Below, piece after piece: positions 31,440 to 40,025 of a DNA stretch of 64,000 nt (position 1 is the stretch's first letter; each line of letters opens with the position of its first letter). The position numbers were made by a program, and so were the translations under genes. This stretch comes from Lentibacillus jeotgali (GTDB lineage Bacteria > Bacillota > Bacilli > Bacillales > Amphibacillaceae). The stretch spans positions 186,001 through 250,000 of the forward strand of contig NZ_AGAV01000019.1 of assembly GCF_000224785.1 (NCBI RefSeq), written 5' to 3'. A model generated the notes under the pieces. That model was given only the letters and a program-made list of their open reading frames with translations, searched no databases and was not told the DNA's origin.

Positions 31440-32165
31440 ATGGATATTATTCGTGTGAAAGATTATGTTGAAATGAGTGAAAGAGCCTGTGAAATCATGC
31501 GTAACCAGATTAAACAATTCGATAGTTCAGTGTTGGGGCTGGCGACAGGATCGACTCCGGAAGGCCTTTATCATCAGCTGATTGGAGAATACAAGAAAGG
31601 CAATATGTCGTTTGCTAACGTTACCACGTTCAATCTTGATGAATATGTCGGTCTGGCAACTGATGATCCGAACAGTTACCGGTATTATATGAATGAGAAA
31701 CTATTCAGCCATATTGATTTGCCTGATGAACAGACTTATTTGCCCAACGGCGTTGCGGATGATCTTGAAAAAGAATGCCGTGATTATGAAGCTCTTATCA
31801 AGGGCGCTGGCTATATCGATTTGCAAGTGCTGGGGCTTGGGCTGAACGGGCATATTGGCTTTAATGAACCGGGCACGCCGGTTGACAGCCGCACCCATGT
31901 TGTCGATTTGGATGAATCCACGCGGGAAGCCAATGCACGTTTTTTCAATTCCCCTGATGATGTTCCGAAAAAAGCGTTGACAATGGGAATCGGCTCGATT
32001 ATGGAAAGTAAACGGATTGTACTGCTCGTTTCCGGTGAGAAGAAGGCCGATGCGGTTAAACAGCTCGTAAGGGGTGAGATAACCGAGGAATTTCCGGCAT
32101 CCATCTTGCAACAGCATGATAACGCCACATTGATTGCAGACGAAGAGGCACTGTCGAAACTTTGA
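31440..32165 (+). CDS. nagB: Glucosamine-6-phosphate deaminase
   Basis: A 241-residue isomerase-deaminase turning glucosamine-6-phosphate into fructose-6-phosphate and ammonia. Motifs: LGLATGSTPEGLY (phosphate loop), FNLDEYVGL (catalytic Asp), GLGLNGHIGFNEPGTP with the catalytic His. ATG 31440 follows GGGGAGGTGAA. The last coding bases form one arm of a 14-bp perfect hairpin ending just past the stop. The GntR regulator nagR, which usually follows in Bacillus, is absent; a 20-bp tandem array comes instead. Confidence 0.95.
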   Translation: MDIIRVKDYVEMSERACEIMRNQIKQFDSSVLGLATGSTPEGLYHQLIGEYKKGNMSFANVTTFNLDEYVGLATDDPNSYRYYMNEKLFSHIDLPDEQTYLPNGVADDLEKECRDYEALIKGAGYIDLQVLGLGLNGHIGFNEPGTPVDSRTHVVDLDESTREANARFFNSPDDVPKKALTMGIGSIMESKRIVLLVSGEKKADAVKQLVRGEITEEFPASILQQHDNATLIADEEALSKL

Positions 32166-32179
32166 GACAGTGCCTCTTC
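32142..32179. terminator. 14-bp perfect hairpin overlapping the end of nagB
   Basis: GAAGAGGCACTGTC (32142-32155, inside nagB) pairs perfectly with GACAGTGCCTCTTC (32166-32179). No T-run follows, because the tandem array starts immediately. Probably the original terminator whose tail was replaced. Confidence 0.65.
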
Positions 32180-32180
32180 A

Positions 32181-32313
32181 AACTTCAGCCCGAGAGATCA
32201 AACTTCAGCCCGAGAGATCAAACTTCAGCCCGAGAGATCAAACTTCAGCCCGAGAGATCAAACTTCAGCCCGAGAGATCAAACTTCAGCCCGAGAGATCA
32301 AACTTCAGCCCGA
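32181..32313. repeat. Perfect 20-bp tandem repeat array, 6.65 copies
   Basis: The unit AACTTCAGCCCGAGAGATCA is repeated six times without a mismatch (32181-32300) plus 13 bases of a seventh. It lies between the convergent nagB and yvyE genes. Frames through it (for example LQPERSNFSPRDQTSAREIK) have no ribosome site, so it is taken as non-coding. Copy number is likely variable between strains. Confidence 0.95.
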
Positions 32314-32332
32314 AACCCAAACCCTCGTCCTG

Positions 32333-32965
32333 TTATACATCAATCTCCACATACGCAATTCCTTTATCGGCAAATGCTGCCTGATCACTAGTCAGCTCAA
32401 CCACCCATGTCCGGAAGGCTTCTTCCTCGCCGTCGGGCACGTATACGATAAATTCCACTTTGTCAAGATAATTTGCCGAATCGAGGATATAGTCCGAATT
32501 GCGCAGTTCATTTTCCAGTTTTCCAAGCAGTGAATAGTCGACTGTGACCAAAATTCCCTGCATCAGTCTGCGCTTGACTACACCGGCCGTTTGAATCGCT
32601 TGCGAGGTGGTGCTGCTATATGCCCGGATTAAACCGCCGGCTCCTAGCTTGATGCCGCCAAAGTAACGCGTCACCACAACAGCGGTATCTTTCAAATCCC
32701 GCTTTTTCAGAACATCCAAAATCGGCACCCCTGCAGTCCCGCTCGGCTCCCCGTCATCATTAGCCTTCTGAATCTGGTTATGTTCGCCGACCATGTACGC
32801 GGAGCAATTATGTGTCGCGTCATGATGCTTCTTTTTAATTTCTTGAACAAAAGCTTTTGCTTCCGCTTCAGTTTCGACACGTTTAGCATACCCAATAAAT
32901 CGGGACTTTTGTATGACTATTTGATCAAAATCTTCTTTTTTTACGGTATAATAGTTAGATAGCAT
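32333..32965 (-). CDS. yvyE: YigZ/IMPACT-family protein YvyE
   Basis: A 210-residue IMPACT (UPF0029/YigZ) protein. The signature HHDATHNCSAYM, then DDGEPSGTAGVPIL and TRYFGGIKLGAGGLIRAY, marks the N-terminal domain; a ferredoxin-like C-terminal domain follows. Eukaryotic IMPACT regulates Gcn2; the bacterial role, perhaps in ribosome or nucleic-acid binding, is unsettled. Position next to degS, divergent, is the same as in B. subtilis. Confidence 0.93.
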   Translation of the reverse strand: MLSNYYTVKKEDFDQIVIQKSRFIGYAKRVETEAEAKAFVQEIKKKHHDATHNCSAYMVGEHNQIQKANDDGEPSGTAGVPILDVLKKRDLKDTAVVVTRYFGGIKLGAGGLIRAYSSTTSQAIQTAGVVKRRLMQGILVTVDYSLLGKLENELRNSDYILDSANYLDKVEFIVYVPDGEEEAFRTWVVELTSDQAAFADKGIAYVEIDV

Positions 32966-33113
32966 GTTTTTTTTGCCTCCCGGGAGGTATTATACTGGAT
33001 AGTAAGATATGGTGGGACTTGAATTTTTAGGAAAATATTACATGAAGTATGAAAAAAGCCCCTATAAACGACAACATGTTTCCGAACTATTATAACATAG
33101 GCTGGTGGGATCG

Positions 33114-34253
33114 ATGGCACAAAAACTGGAAGAAAAAGCACTGGACCATGTGGTTGATGACGTGATCGACATGGTGCAGAACAGCAAAGATGAAATTTTT
33201 AACATCAGTGAAGAAGCACGGAAAGACTATGAACAGCTTGAAAAAGATTTACAGGAAACGAAAGAGCAAGTAACTAAACATATCAGCGATGGGGACGAGC
33301 TGGAACAGAAAGTGCAGTTTTCCAGACAGCGTTTGTCCGAGGTTAGTAGCGAGTTCGACCACCATTCGGAAAGTGAAATCCGTGAAGTCTATGAAAATAC
33401 GCACGCCATGCAGACAAAACTCGCCATTTCGCGTCAGGAAGAAAAAGTCCTGCGTGATAAGCGGGACGATCTAGAGCGCCGCCTGCGTTCATTGGATGAA
33501 ACGATTCAGAGGTCGGAAGGACTGGCGGGCAAAATAACAGCCGTTCTCACATACTTAAAAGATGATTTTAGACAGGTTAATGAAATGATTGAAGAAGCCA
33601 GGGAAAAACAGGAATTCGGGCTAAAGATTATTGAAGCACAAGAAGACGAACGCCGAAAAATTTCACGGGAAATTCACGATGGTCCCGCTCAGATGTTGGC
33701 GAATATTCTGCTTCGTTCGGAACTGGTTGACCGGACATTCCGCGAAGGAACAATGGATGAAGCGCTATGTGAAATCAGAAGTGTTCGAAAAATGATACGT
33801 TCGTCTCTGTATGAAGTACGGCGCATCATATATGATCTCCGGCCTATGGCACTGGATGATCTGGGGCTGATTCCCACCATGAAGAAATATGCAGCCACGG
33901 TTGCCGACTACAATGATATTGAAGTTGGGTTTGCGACATCCGGCCAGGAGAGACGTTTGGAACAAAAATATGAAATTGCATTTTTCCGTTTAATGCAGGA
34001 AGCTTTACAAAATGCGGTTAAACATGCTGACGCGTCGTTAATAGATGTGAAACTGGGGATAAAACCGTCAATAATAGAAATGCTTGTTAAAGATAATGGG
34101 AAAGGGTTTGATCCCACATTAAAACAAGAGAATTCGTTTGGATTAATCGGGATGCGGGAACGTGTCGAAATGCTGGATGGTTCCCTGTCGGTAAATTCAA
34201 CGATAGGTGAAGGAACAAACATTGCCATACAAGTACCGTACATCGGTTCGTAA
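33114..34253 (+). CDS. degS: Sensor histidine kinase DegS (cytosolic)
   Basis: A 379-residue soluble histidine kinase without membrane helices. A long coiled-coil sensor domain (about 25-170) precedes a HisKA_3 dimerisation domain with the phospho-accepting His in SREIHDGPAQML, and a HATPase domain with QEALQNAVKHA (N box), KDNGKGFD and SFGLIGMRERV. It phosphorylates DegU to control exoenzymes, competence and motility. ATG 33114 follows GGTGGGA; GTG 33105 is an in-frame alternative. degU follows at 110 nt. Confidence 0.94.
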   Translation: MAQKLEEKALDHVVDDVIDMVQNSKDEIFNISEEARKDYEQLEKDLQETKEQVTKHISDGDELEQKVQFSRQRLSEVSSEFDHHSESEIREVYENTHAMQTKLAISRQEEKVLRDKRDDLERRLRSLDETIQRSEGLAGKITAVLTYLKDDFRQVNEMIEEAREKQEFGLKIIEAQEDERRKISREIHDGPAQMLANILLRSELVDRTFREGTMDEALCEIRSVRKMIRSSLYEVRRIIYDLRPMALDDLGLIPTMKKYAATVADYNDIEVGFATSGQERRLEQKYEIAFFRLMQEALQNAVKHADASLIDVKLGIKPSIIEMLVKDNGKGFDPTLKQENSFGLIGMRERVEMLDGSLSVNSTIGEGTNIAIQVPYIGS

Positions 34254-34362
34254 AAATGTTGAATTTTGTAAAGTTTAAAGTATACTGAAATTAAGATGAT
34301 GTTTGAATTGTAATAGGGTAACCTTTGAATTTAATAGAGTAATAACTCGGGAGGAAGAGTTG

Positions 34363-35058
34363 ATGAGTAAAAAACGGACAACAATTGTACTAATAGACGA
34401 TCATAAGTTATTTCGTGAAGGTGTCAAGCGCATTCTGGAATTCGAGCCTTCCTTTGAAGTTATTGCAGAAGGCGATGATGGCAATGTTGCCTCCAAACTG
34501 GTCAGGCAGCATAAACCGGATATTGTATTGATGGATATTAATATGCCAAAGGTAAATGGGGTACGGGCTACAACTGACCTCGTAAGAAAATTCCCGAATA
34601 CTTATGTTATCATCCTCTCGATCCATGATGATGAAAGCTATGTAACACATGCTTTAAAAACCGGCGCACAGGGCTATCTATTAAAAGAGATGGATTCAGA
34701 CGCGTTAATAGAAGCGATCAAAGTTGTCCGTGAAGGAGGTTCATACCTGCACCCTAAAGTGACACACAATCTCGTTCAGGAATATCGCCGTCTGGCAGAT
34801 GAAAGCATAACAACGACTGTATCCGAAACCGGTGTCGAGTATCATAAGCCTCTTCACCTGCTGACCCGTCGCGAATGTGAAGTGTTGCAGCTGCTGGCTG
34901 ATGGGAAAAGCAACCGGGGTGTCGCCGAAAGGCTATATATCAGCGAAAAAACCGTCAAAAATCACGTCAGCAATATTTTGCAAAAAATGAACGTTAATGA
35001 CCGTACACAGGCGGTCGTTTCAGCTATTCGCAAAGGGTGGGTTGAGGTGCAGAGCTAA
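34363..35058 (+). CDS. degU: Response regulator DegU
   Basis: A 231-residue NarL/FixJ-type regulator: receiver domain (about 6-122) with acidic pair DD at 12-13, phospho-acceptor Asp58 in VLMDINMP and Lys in LLKEMD; LuxR-type HTH (about 160-225) with [43 protein letters not shown] 34363 follows GGGAGGAAGAG. It forms a two-component pair with DegS. A strong terminator follows at 35087. Confidence 0.95.
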   Translation: MSKKRTTIVLIDDHKLFREGVKRILEFEPSFEVIAEGDDGNVASKLVRQHKPDIVLMDINMPKVNGVRATTDLVRKFPNTYVIILSIHDDESYVTHALKTGAQGYLLKEMDSDALIEAIKVVREGGSYLHPKVTHNLVQEYRRLADESITTTVSETGVEYHKPLHLLTRRECEVLQLLADGKSNRGVAERLYISEKTVKNHVSNILQKMNVNDRTQAVVSAIRKGWVEVQS

Positions 35059-35086
35059 CCGCACCTTTTTCTCGGAGTAAATGAAA

Positions 35087-35118
35087 ACTCTGCAGTCTTT
35101 TGGCTGCAGAGTTTTTTT
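35087..35118 (+). terminator. Terminator of degS-degU
   Basis: ACTCTGCAG (35087-35095) pairs perfectly with CTGCAGAGT (35104-35112), then six T. Confidence 0.88.
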
Positions 35119-35188
35119 GATGATGCATTTTTCTCCCAGCTGATGTAAAATAATAGAAAACAGTACAAGTATGAGGAGAAGGTATGCG

Positions 35189-36031
35189 ATGAGTATTGCT
35201 GTAATGACTGATAGCACATCCTATATTCCTGACAAATTAATTGAAGCATATAATATTCATGTTGTCCCACTGAGTGTTGTGTTTGGTGATGACACCTATC
35301 GAGAGGGACTTGATATCACAACAAATGAATTCTACCAAAAAGTAAGAGAAGTAGAGGAGCTGCCGAAAACGTCTCAGCCGTCAATTGGCATGATAACAGA
35401 TAAATTGGAAGAACTGGCGGGTGATTACAACGCGGTTATCTCGGTTCATTTATCAAGCGGTATCAGCGGTACCTATCAGGCCGTTGTTAGTGCGGCCGAA
35501 ATGGTGGATGGTATTGATGTTTATCCATACGATTCGGAGTTAAGCTGCATGGGGCAGGGATTTTACGTGCTGGAAGCAGCAGAGATGTCAAAAGCCGGGA
35601 AGTCCCTGGATTCAATTTTGAAACGGCTTGATGACATCAAACAGGATGTTCGGGCGTATTTTATGGCAGATGACTTAAGCCACCTGCAGCGCGGCGGACG
35701 GCTTAACGGTGCACAGGCAATTGTCGGGAGCCTGCTACAGATAAAGCCGTTGCTTCATTTTGTTGATACAAAAATCGTCCCGTTTGAAAAGATCCGCACC
35801 CGCAAAAAAGCATTAAACAGAATTATGGGAATGCTTGAAGACGACGCGGCTAAAGGGAAAGAACTTAAAGTTGCATTCATTCATGCGAATAATGCATCGG
35901 CTGCGGAAAAACTGAAAGCAAGATTCGATGCTGATTACCCGAACATGGATACCATGATCAGTTATTTCGGACCTGTTATCGGTACGCATCTTGGTGAAGG
36001 TGCTGTTGGTGTTTGCTGGTACACGAAATGA
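35189..36031 (+). CDS. DegV family fatty-acid-binding protein
   Basis: A 280-residue DegV protein (FakB-like), which binds a fatty acid and presents it to a kinase (FakA) for phospholipid synthesis. Conserved TDSTSYIP near the N-terminus, PKTSQPS, HLSSGISGTYQ, LQRGGRL and the C-terminal GPVIGTHLGEGAVGVCW. ATG 35189 follows GAGGAGAAGG. The place after degU matches yviA of B. subtilis. A link to the Deg regulators is positional only. Confidence 0.92.
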   Translation: MSIAVMTDSTSYIPDKLIEAYNIHVVPLSVVFGDDTYREGLDITTNEFYQKVREVEELPKTSQPSIGMITDKLEELAGDYNAVISVHLSSGISGTYQAVVSAAEMVDGIDVYPYDSELSCMGQGFYVLEAAEMSKAGKSLDSILKRLDDIKQDVRAYFMADDLSHLQRGGRLNGAQAIVGSLLQIKPLLHFVDTKIVPFEKIRTRKKALNRIMGMLEDDAAKGKELKVAFIHANNASAAEKLKARFDADYPNMDTMISYFGPVIGTHLGEGAVGVCWYTK

Positions 36032-36118
36032 TTAAACCATCAGCGAATAAAGGAGCCGGCTGCCTGGTCGGTTCCTATAAAACTTGCCTCGATTAATTAC
36101 CCCCGGGAGCGTGAAGCC

Positions 36119-37489
36119 ATGGATCTCACTGAACTTAGCAAGCGGTATGGAGGGAAACTCCTGCTGCGGCAAGAAATCCTCATAGATAACCCCCTATTCG
36201 AAAACCTTTTAAAAGCCAATTATTTTACTTCAAGGCCCTCTATCCAATCAAAATGGCTCCATAATCAATGTCAGCGTTGCGGGAATCAGAAGAAATCACT
36301 GTTTGGTAAGATTCCGTGTCATCATTGCGGTAAATCGCATATTTACTGCCGTAAATGCATTGAAATGGGGCGGGTGATGACGTGTTCGGCGTTATATGAA
36401 TGGTCTGGTCCTGAATATTTTGGGCCCCACCATAAAAATCCTTGTACATGGACCGGTGAATTGACGCGTGCCCAGCAGAAGGCAGCGGATCGTATTGTTC
36501 AGGCAATCTTGAATCGCGAACAGGAATTACTGACTTGGGCTGTGTGTGGTGCCGGTAAGACGGAAATGCTATTTCCAGGCATAGCCCAAGCATTGGAAAT
36601 GGGGCAGCGTGTTTGTATCGCTACCCCCAGATCAGATGTCGTTCGGGAATTACTGCCCCGGCTCAGGACAGCATTTTCAGGCATTTGCGTACAGGGGTTG
36701 TACGGCGGCAGTCTTGAAAAAGATGGGACAGCCCAGTTAATCATCGCGACAACACACCAGCTGCTCCGTTTTAAACATGCTTTTGATGTGATCATTATTG
36801 ATGAGGTTGATGCGTTTCCGTACACACATGATCCCTCCCTCCCGTTTGCTGCCGATCGTGCCAAAAAAGAAAGATGTACCACTCTTTATTTAACCGCTAC
36901 ACCAAGACGTGATCAGCAGCTGCAAATGACCCGAAAGAAACTCCCGCATGTATTCGTCCCTGTACGCTTCCATGGCTACCCATTGCCTGTACCGGTTTTT
37001 CACATGTGTTATTCATTAAAAAAAGACTTGCAAAAGTCTTCCCCTCCGAAAGCGTTTTTCAAGTGGTTTGCCAACCGAAAAAATCAAAGCCGTCAATTGC
37101 TTATTTTTGTTCCAACGATCAAGCTTTCTGAATCCTTAACGCGAAAACTATCTGTTGACCTTCCCGACTTTAAATTTATGGCTGTCCATGCATCCGACCA
37201 TGATCGTGAGGAAAAAGTTTTGGCATTCAGGGAAAAACAGTTTCAAATTTTAGTCACAACGACCATTTTGGAACGCGGCGTAACTTTTCCATCAGTGGAT
37301 GTAGTCATCCTGGATGCAGGGCATACGGTTTTCGATGAAGCAGCACTTGTGCAAATCGCTGGAAGAGCTGGCAGAAGCCCGGATGATCCGACAGGGGAAG
37401 TTGTGTTTTTTCATGATGGCAAGACTGAGGCAATGATAGAGGCAGTCAGAGCCATTACAAAAATGAATAAGCGAGGAGGTTTTCATTAA
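36119..37489 (+). CDS. comFA: Late competence DEAD-type helicase ComFA
   Basis: A 456-residue cytosolic ATPase that helps pull transforming DNA across the membrane. An N-terminal zinc finger (CQRCG, CHHCG, CRKC; about 51-84) precedes the helicase core: Walker A AVCGAGKTE (about 142-150), IIIDEVDAFPY (Walker B/DEAD box), LTATPRRD, and the C-terminal TTTILERGVTFP and QIAGRAGR. ATG 36119. comFC starts 1 nt after the stop; comFB, which lies between them in B. subtilis, is absent. Confidence 0.93.
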   Translation: MDLTELSKRYGGKLLLRQEILIDNPLFENLLKANYFTSRPSIQSKWLHNQCQRCGNQKKSLFGKIPCHHCGKSHIYCRKCIEMGRVMTCSALYEWSGPEYFGPHHKNPCTWTGELTRAQQKAADRIVQAILNREQELLTWAVCGAGKTEMLFPGIAQALEMGQRVCIATPRSDVVRELLPRLRTAFSGICVQGLYGGSLEKDGTAQLIIATTHQLLRFKHAFDVIIIDEVDAFPYTHDPSLPFAADRAKKERCTTLYLTATPRRDQQLQMTRKKLPHVFVPVRFHGYPLPVPVFHMCYSLKKDLQKSSPPKAFFKWFANRKNQSRQLLIFVPTIKLSESLTRKLSVDLPDFKFMAVHASDHDREEKVLAFREKQFQILVTTTILERGVTFPSVDVVILDAGHTVFDEAALVQIAGRAGRSPDDPTGEVVFFHDGKTEAMIEAVRAITKMNKRGGFH

Positions 37490-37490
37490 T

Positions 37491-38174
37491 TTGAATTGTT
37501 TATGGTGTGATACTGATATGATCCCTGAAATGAGCTGGAAGACAATTTTTTGGTTACCCAAGCCGAAACGTCTCTGTGCCTCCTGTGCGGATCAATTAAC
37601 TATTCTGCAAGGGAAGCGCTGCAGCAAGTGCAGCCGGTTGAGTGATGACGGGATTTGTCCTGATTGCAGATGGTGGAAACTTCATGCCACGCAGGAAGAC
37701 CCGCTCATATGTAATTATTCTGTTTTTGCGTACAATGATGCAGTAAAGGAAATAGTCTCAAAGTGGAAATACCGCGGTGATTATTGTCTCGGAAATATTT
37801 TTGAAAATGATTATCAAAAGGCGTTTAAAGAGAATTTTTCATTTCTGTCAACAGAAACAATGACTGTTCCGATTCCATTAAGTGCTGAACGTATGTTTGA
37901 GCGCGGATTCAACCAGGCCAAAATGCTTGCGGATTTCTTACCGCTAAAGTCGGAAGAACTTCTCTTGCGCAGCCACAGTGAGAAACAGTCCAAGAAAACC
38001 CGGCGGGAACGTATTACTTCTGCCAACCCATTTCAAATGGCAACTGTAATCAGTACGCCTGTTCTTCTTGTCGATGATATCTATACAACCGGGACGACAC
38101 TCAGGCATGCTGCGCTTGCTTTAAAAAAGCATGGCTGCCCGGCAGTCTACGCATTGACATTGATTCGCGGTTAA
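37491..38174 (+). CDS. comFC: Competence protein ComFC (PRTase-like)
   Basis: A 227-residue protein with N-terminal zinc-binding cysteines (CLWC, CASC, CSKC, CPDC) and a phosphoribosyltransferase fold with the PRPP-loop motif VLLVDDIYTTGTT (about 188-200). ComFC is required for transformation, partner of ComFA. The start is TTG 37491 after GAGGAGGT, with longish spacing. It is the last gene before the junction at which the B. subtilis flagellar genes are missing. Confidence 0.92.
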   Translation: MNCLWCDTDMIPEMSWKTIFWLPKPKRLCASCADQLTILQGKRCSKCSRLSDDGICPDCRWWKLHATQEDPLICNYSVFAYNDAVKEIVSKWKYRGDYCLGNIFENDYQKAFKENFSFLSTETMTVPIPLSAERMFERGFNQAKMLADFLPLKSEELLLRSHSEKQSKKTRRERITSANPFQMATVISTPVLLVDDIYTTGTTLRHAALALKKHGCPAVYALTLIRG

Positions 38175-38216
38175 ATAGCTGATGCTTTAACAATATAAAA
38201 ATGCGAACTTAATAGG

Positions 38217-38306
38217 CTAATAGAGGTTGTTCAAAAAGTCCGGTAGCAATGACACATTGAATTTCGTCGTTGGCTTGTTATCCTTCTTTTTGAACACGCA
38301 CTAGTA
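38217..38306 (-). mobile_element. MITE-like 90-bp repeat, copy B
   Basis: CTAATAGAGGTTGTTCAAAAAG...TTTTTGAACACGCACTAGTATT, the reverse complement form of copy A at 28981-29068. It lies 42 nt after comFC, between comFC and hpf. Confidence 0.75.
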
Positions 38307-38459
38307 TTATCAGGAAAGCAAAGACTGACAAAAAATAGAATATAGCGTGAATTTTTTACAGAAATATAATAGTTATCAGCAGCCCTCGATCAGGATTCTG
38401 GCGCAGGTTCATGGATTGAATAAGGATAGCGCATTTACATTAAATTAATATAATTGCTT

Positions 38460-38486
38460 GTTTAAGCAGGAAAAGCGGGTGGGAAT
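38460..38486 (+). promoter_or_regulatory. SigB-type promoter of hpf
   Basis: GTTTAA (38460-38465), 15 bp, GGGAAT (38481-38486), a full match to the general-stress consensus GTTTAA-N12/15-GGGWAT. B. subtilis hpf (yvyD) is SigB- and SigH-controlled. A TATAAT at 38491-38496 may add a second start. Confidence 0.7.
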
Positions 38487-38527
38487 GTAGTATAATAGAT
38501 ACATAAGATGAAAGGAGGACACTTTTT

Positions 38528-39085
38528 ATGAAGTACAACATTCGTGGTGAAAATATTGAGGTTACCGGAGCAATTCGGGACTATGTCGAAAAGAAAATCG
38601 GCAAACTGGCAAGATACTTTGATACACCACCATCATCGGATGTAAATGTTAACTTGAGTGTCTATAACGATGAACAGAGAATTGAGGTTACGATTCCAAT
38701 GCCAAATCTGCTTCTTAGGGCTGAAGAGCAGCATATCGATTTATATGCAGCCATTGATCTGGTAGTGGGTAAATTGGAACGTCAAATCCGCAAGTACAAA
38801 ACTAAAGTGAATCGTAAATTTAGACAAGAAGGTTCTCCGAAACATATATTTGCTGAACTTGAAAAAGAGGCGCAAATGGAAAATGAAAAAGAAGAATCAG
38901 ATGACGTGGAAATCGTCCGCAAAAAGCAATTTGATTTAAAACCAATGGACTCAGAAGAAGCAGTATTACAAATGGATATGCTCGGACACGCATTCTACGT
39001 CTTTACAAATGCTGTTTCAGGTAATACCAATGTCGTATATCGCCGTAAAGATGGCAAATACGGCTTAATCGAACCGAACAGTTAA
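38528..39085 (+). CDS. hpf: Ribosome hibernation promoting factor, long form
   Basis: A 185-residue long HPF: an N-terminal ribosome-binding domain (about 1-95, KYNIRGENIEVTGAIRDYVEKKIGKLARYF) that plugs the mRNA channel, an acidic linker, and a C-terminal dimerisation domain (about 125-180, QFDLKPMDSEEAVLQMDMLGHAFYVF) that joins two 70S particles into 100S. ATG 38528 follows AAAGGAGG. A SigB-type promoter precedes it. An R-family repeat begins 7 nt after its stop. Confidence 0.95.
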   Translation: MKYNIRGENIEVTGAIRDYVEKKIGKLARYFDTPPSSDVNVNLSVYNDEQRIEVTIPMPNLLLRAEEQHIDLYAAIDLVVGKLERQIRKYKTKVNRKFRQEGSPKHIFAELEKEAQMENEKEESDDVEIVRKKQFDLKPMDSEEAVLQMDMLGHAFYVFTNAVSGNTNVVYRRKDGKYGLIEPNS

Positions 39086-39091
39086 TCACAT

Positions 39092-39244
39092 AAAGTAAAA
39101 CTTCAATCAGTGGGGGTTTTTAACTCCCACTGATTCTTAGTTGAACGGAATCGAGCATTTACTGGCGGTTGGATTCCCACTTATCCTTTTTGCTTTTACC
39201 TCACCCTCTTGAAGTGGGGGTTACTGCTAGTTATATGCGGGATA
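39092..39244 (+). repeat. R-family repeat, long copy
   Basis: Same ends as the copy at 30138-30258: AAAGTAAAACTTCAATCAGTGGG...CCCACTGA, GTTGAACGGAATCGAGCATTTA, and finally GGTTACTGCTAGTTATATGCGGGATA. The middle is about 30 bp longer. It starts just after hpf. Confidence 0.65.
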
Positions 39245-39566
39245 TAACTTACCAAGGCGATTCCCGCTGATGGAATCGCCCTTTAAATCGGTAGTGACGA
39301 ACGAAATTTTGGCTGACAGATTGCTGTTGCAATGAAAAATCAGCTGACTGATAACATGTCGAATTTTGTCGCGCAAAAGACTAAAAATGGATTTTATTTT
39401 TGAAAACAACCTTATTTCTCAGCAACTAAATTGAAAGTGTGTCGAAAATTGTGTTTCAAAAGGGTTTTTGTGTCGAATGACACTCCAAATTTCAAAAATG
39501 GCCATTAGCTTTTTTAATCGCAATCGTGCTATAACTGAATCATACAAGATGAAAGGATGTGCTTAT
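39245..39566. other. Gene-free stretch with promoter of the 51-residue ORF
   Basis: No coding sequence with a ribosome site was seen before 39567. GGCGATTCC...GGAATCGCC at 39257-39281 is a hairpin that may end hpf transcription. TGC-TATAAC (39527-39535) is an extended -10 for the next ORF. Confidence 0.5.
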
Positions 39567-39722
39567 GTGGGTGACATCAAGTATGATGAGTTAGTCCGGA
39601 AAGTCTGGCAGCATGAAGAAACCATTGCCCAATTGGTTGAAATTATTGCTGTCACCAATCGCCGCCTTTCGGAATTGGATAGGAAGCAGAGGGAGCAATC
39701 ACATACTTATTCATTTACGTAA
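39567..39722 (+). CDS. Small 51-residue protein, unknown function
   Basis: GTG 39567 follows AAAGGATG and an extended -10 promoter 32 bp upstream. The product (GDIKYDELVRKVWQHEETIAQ, then VEIIAVTNRRLSELDRKQRE) is a soluble, probably coiled-coil peptide. In-frame ATG 39549 is an alternative start. Unknown family; lies between hpf and secA, and is closed by a terminator at 39769-39807. Confidence 0.6.
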   Translation: MGDIKYDELVRKVWQHEETIAQLVEIIAVTNRRLSELDRKQREQSHTYSFT

Positions 39723-39768
39723 GCCCTCCTATTCAGTATCCTCATGTTTGCCTCTTACTTACCTCATG

Positions 39769-39807
39769 AAAAGAACGGTCCATCCCCGGACTGTTCTTTT
39801 GCTTTTT
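39769..39807 (+). terminator. Terminator before secA
   Basis: AAAAGAACGGTCC (39769-39781) pairs with GGACTGTTCTTTT (39788-39800) with one mismatch, then GCTTTTT. 39808-40025 then holds only the secA leader. Confidence 0.8.
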
Positions 39808-40025
39808 AAAAAGCTTTAAAACAGCTGCGACCTTCAACCTTCTGATATACAGACAATGGCGCTTTGTCCGGCCGCGTAAATCAGTTGTCATACGATTTGA
39901 GATGCGTTATTATAAATATTGGACTACAATATGTAAACAAATTTTCCAAATAAATGTTATCGGGGCTTTGCCGGTTTGAATAGGGCAGAGTCCGGTTGTG
40001 TTAAATAATATGAGGAGCGTTTTAC

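Noticed and set aside
32181-32313. CRISPR array
   Set aside because: The repeats are contiguous 20-bp units without spacers and no cas genes are present.
32134-32533. Repeat-containing ORFs through the 20-bp array
   Set aside because: Frames are open only because the 20-bp unit lacks stops in some frames; no ribosome site, and they run antisense into yvyE.
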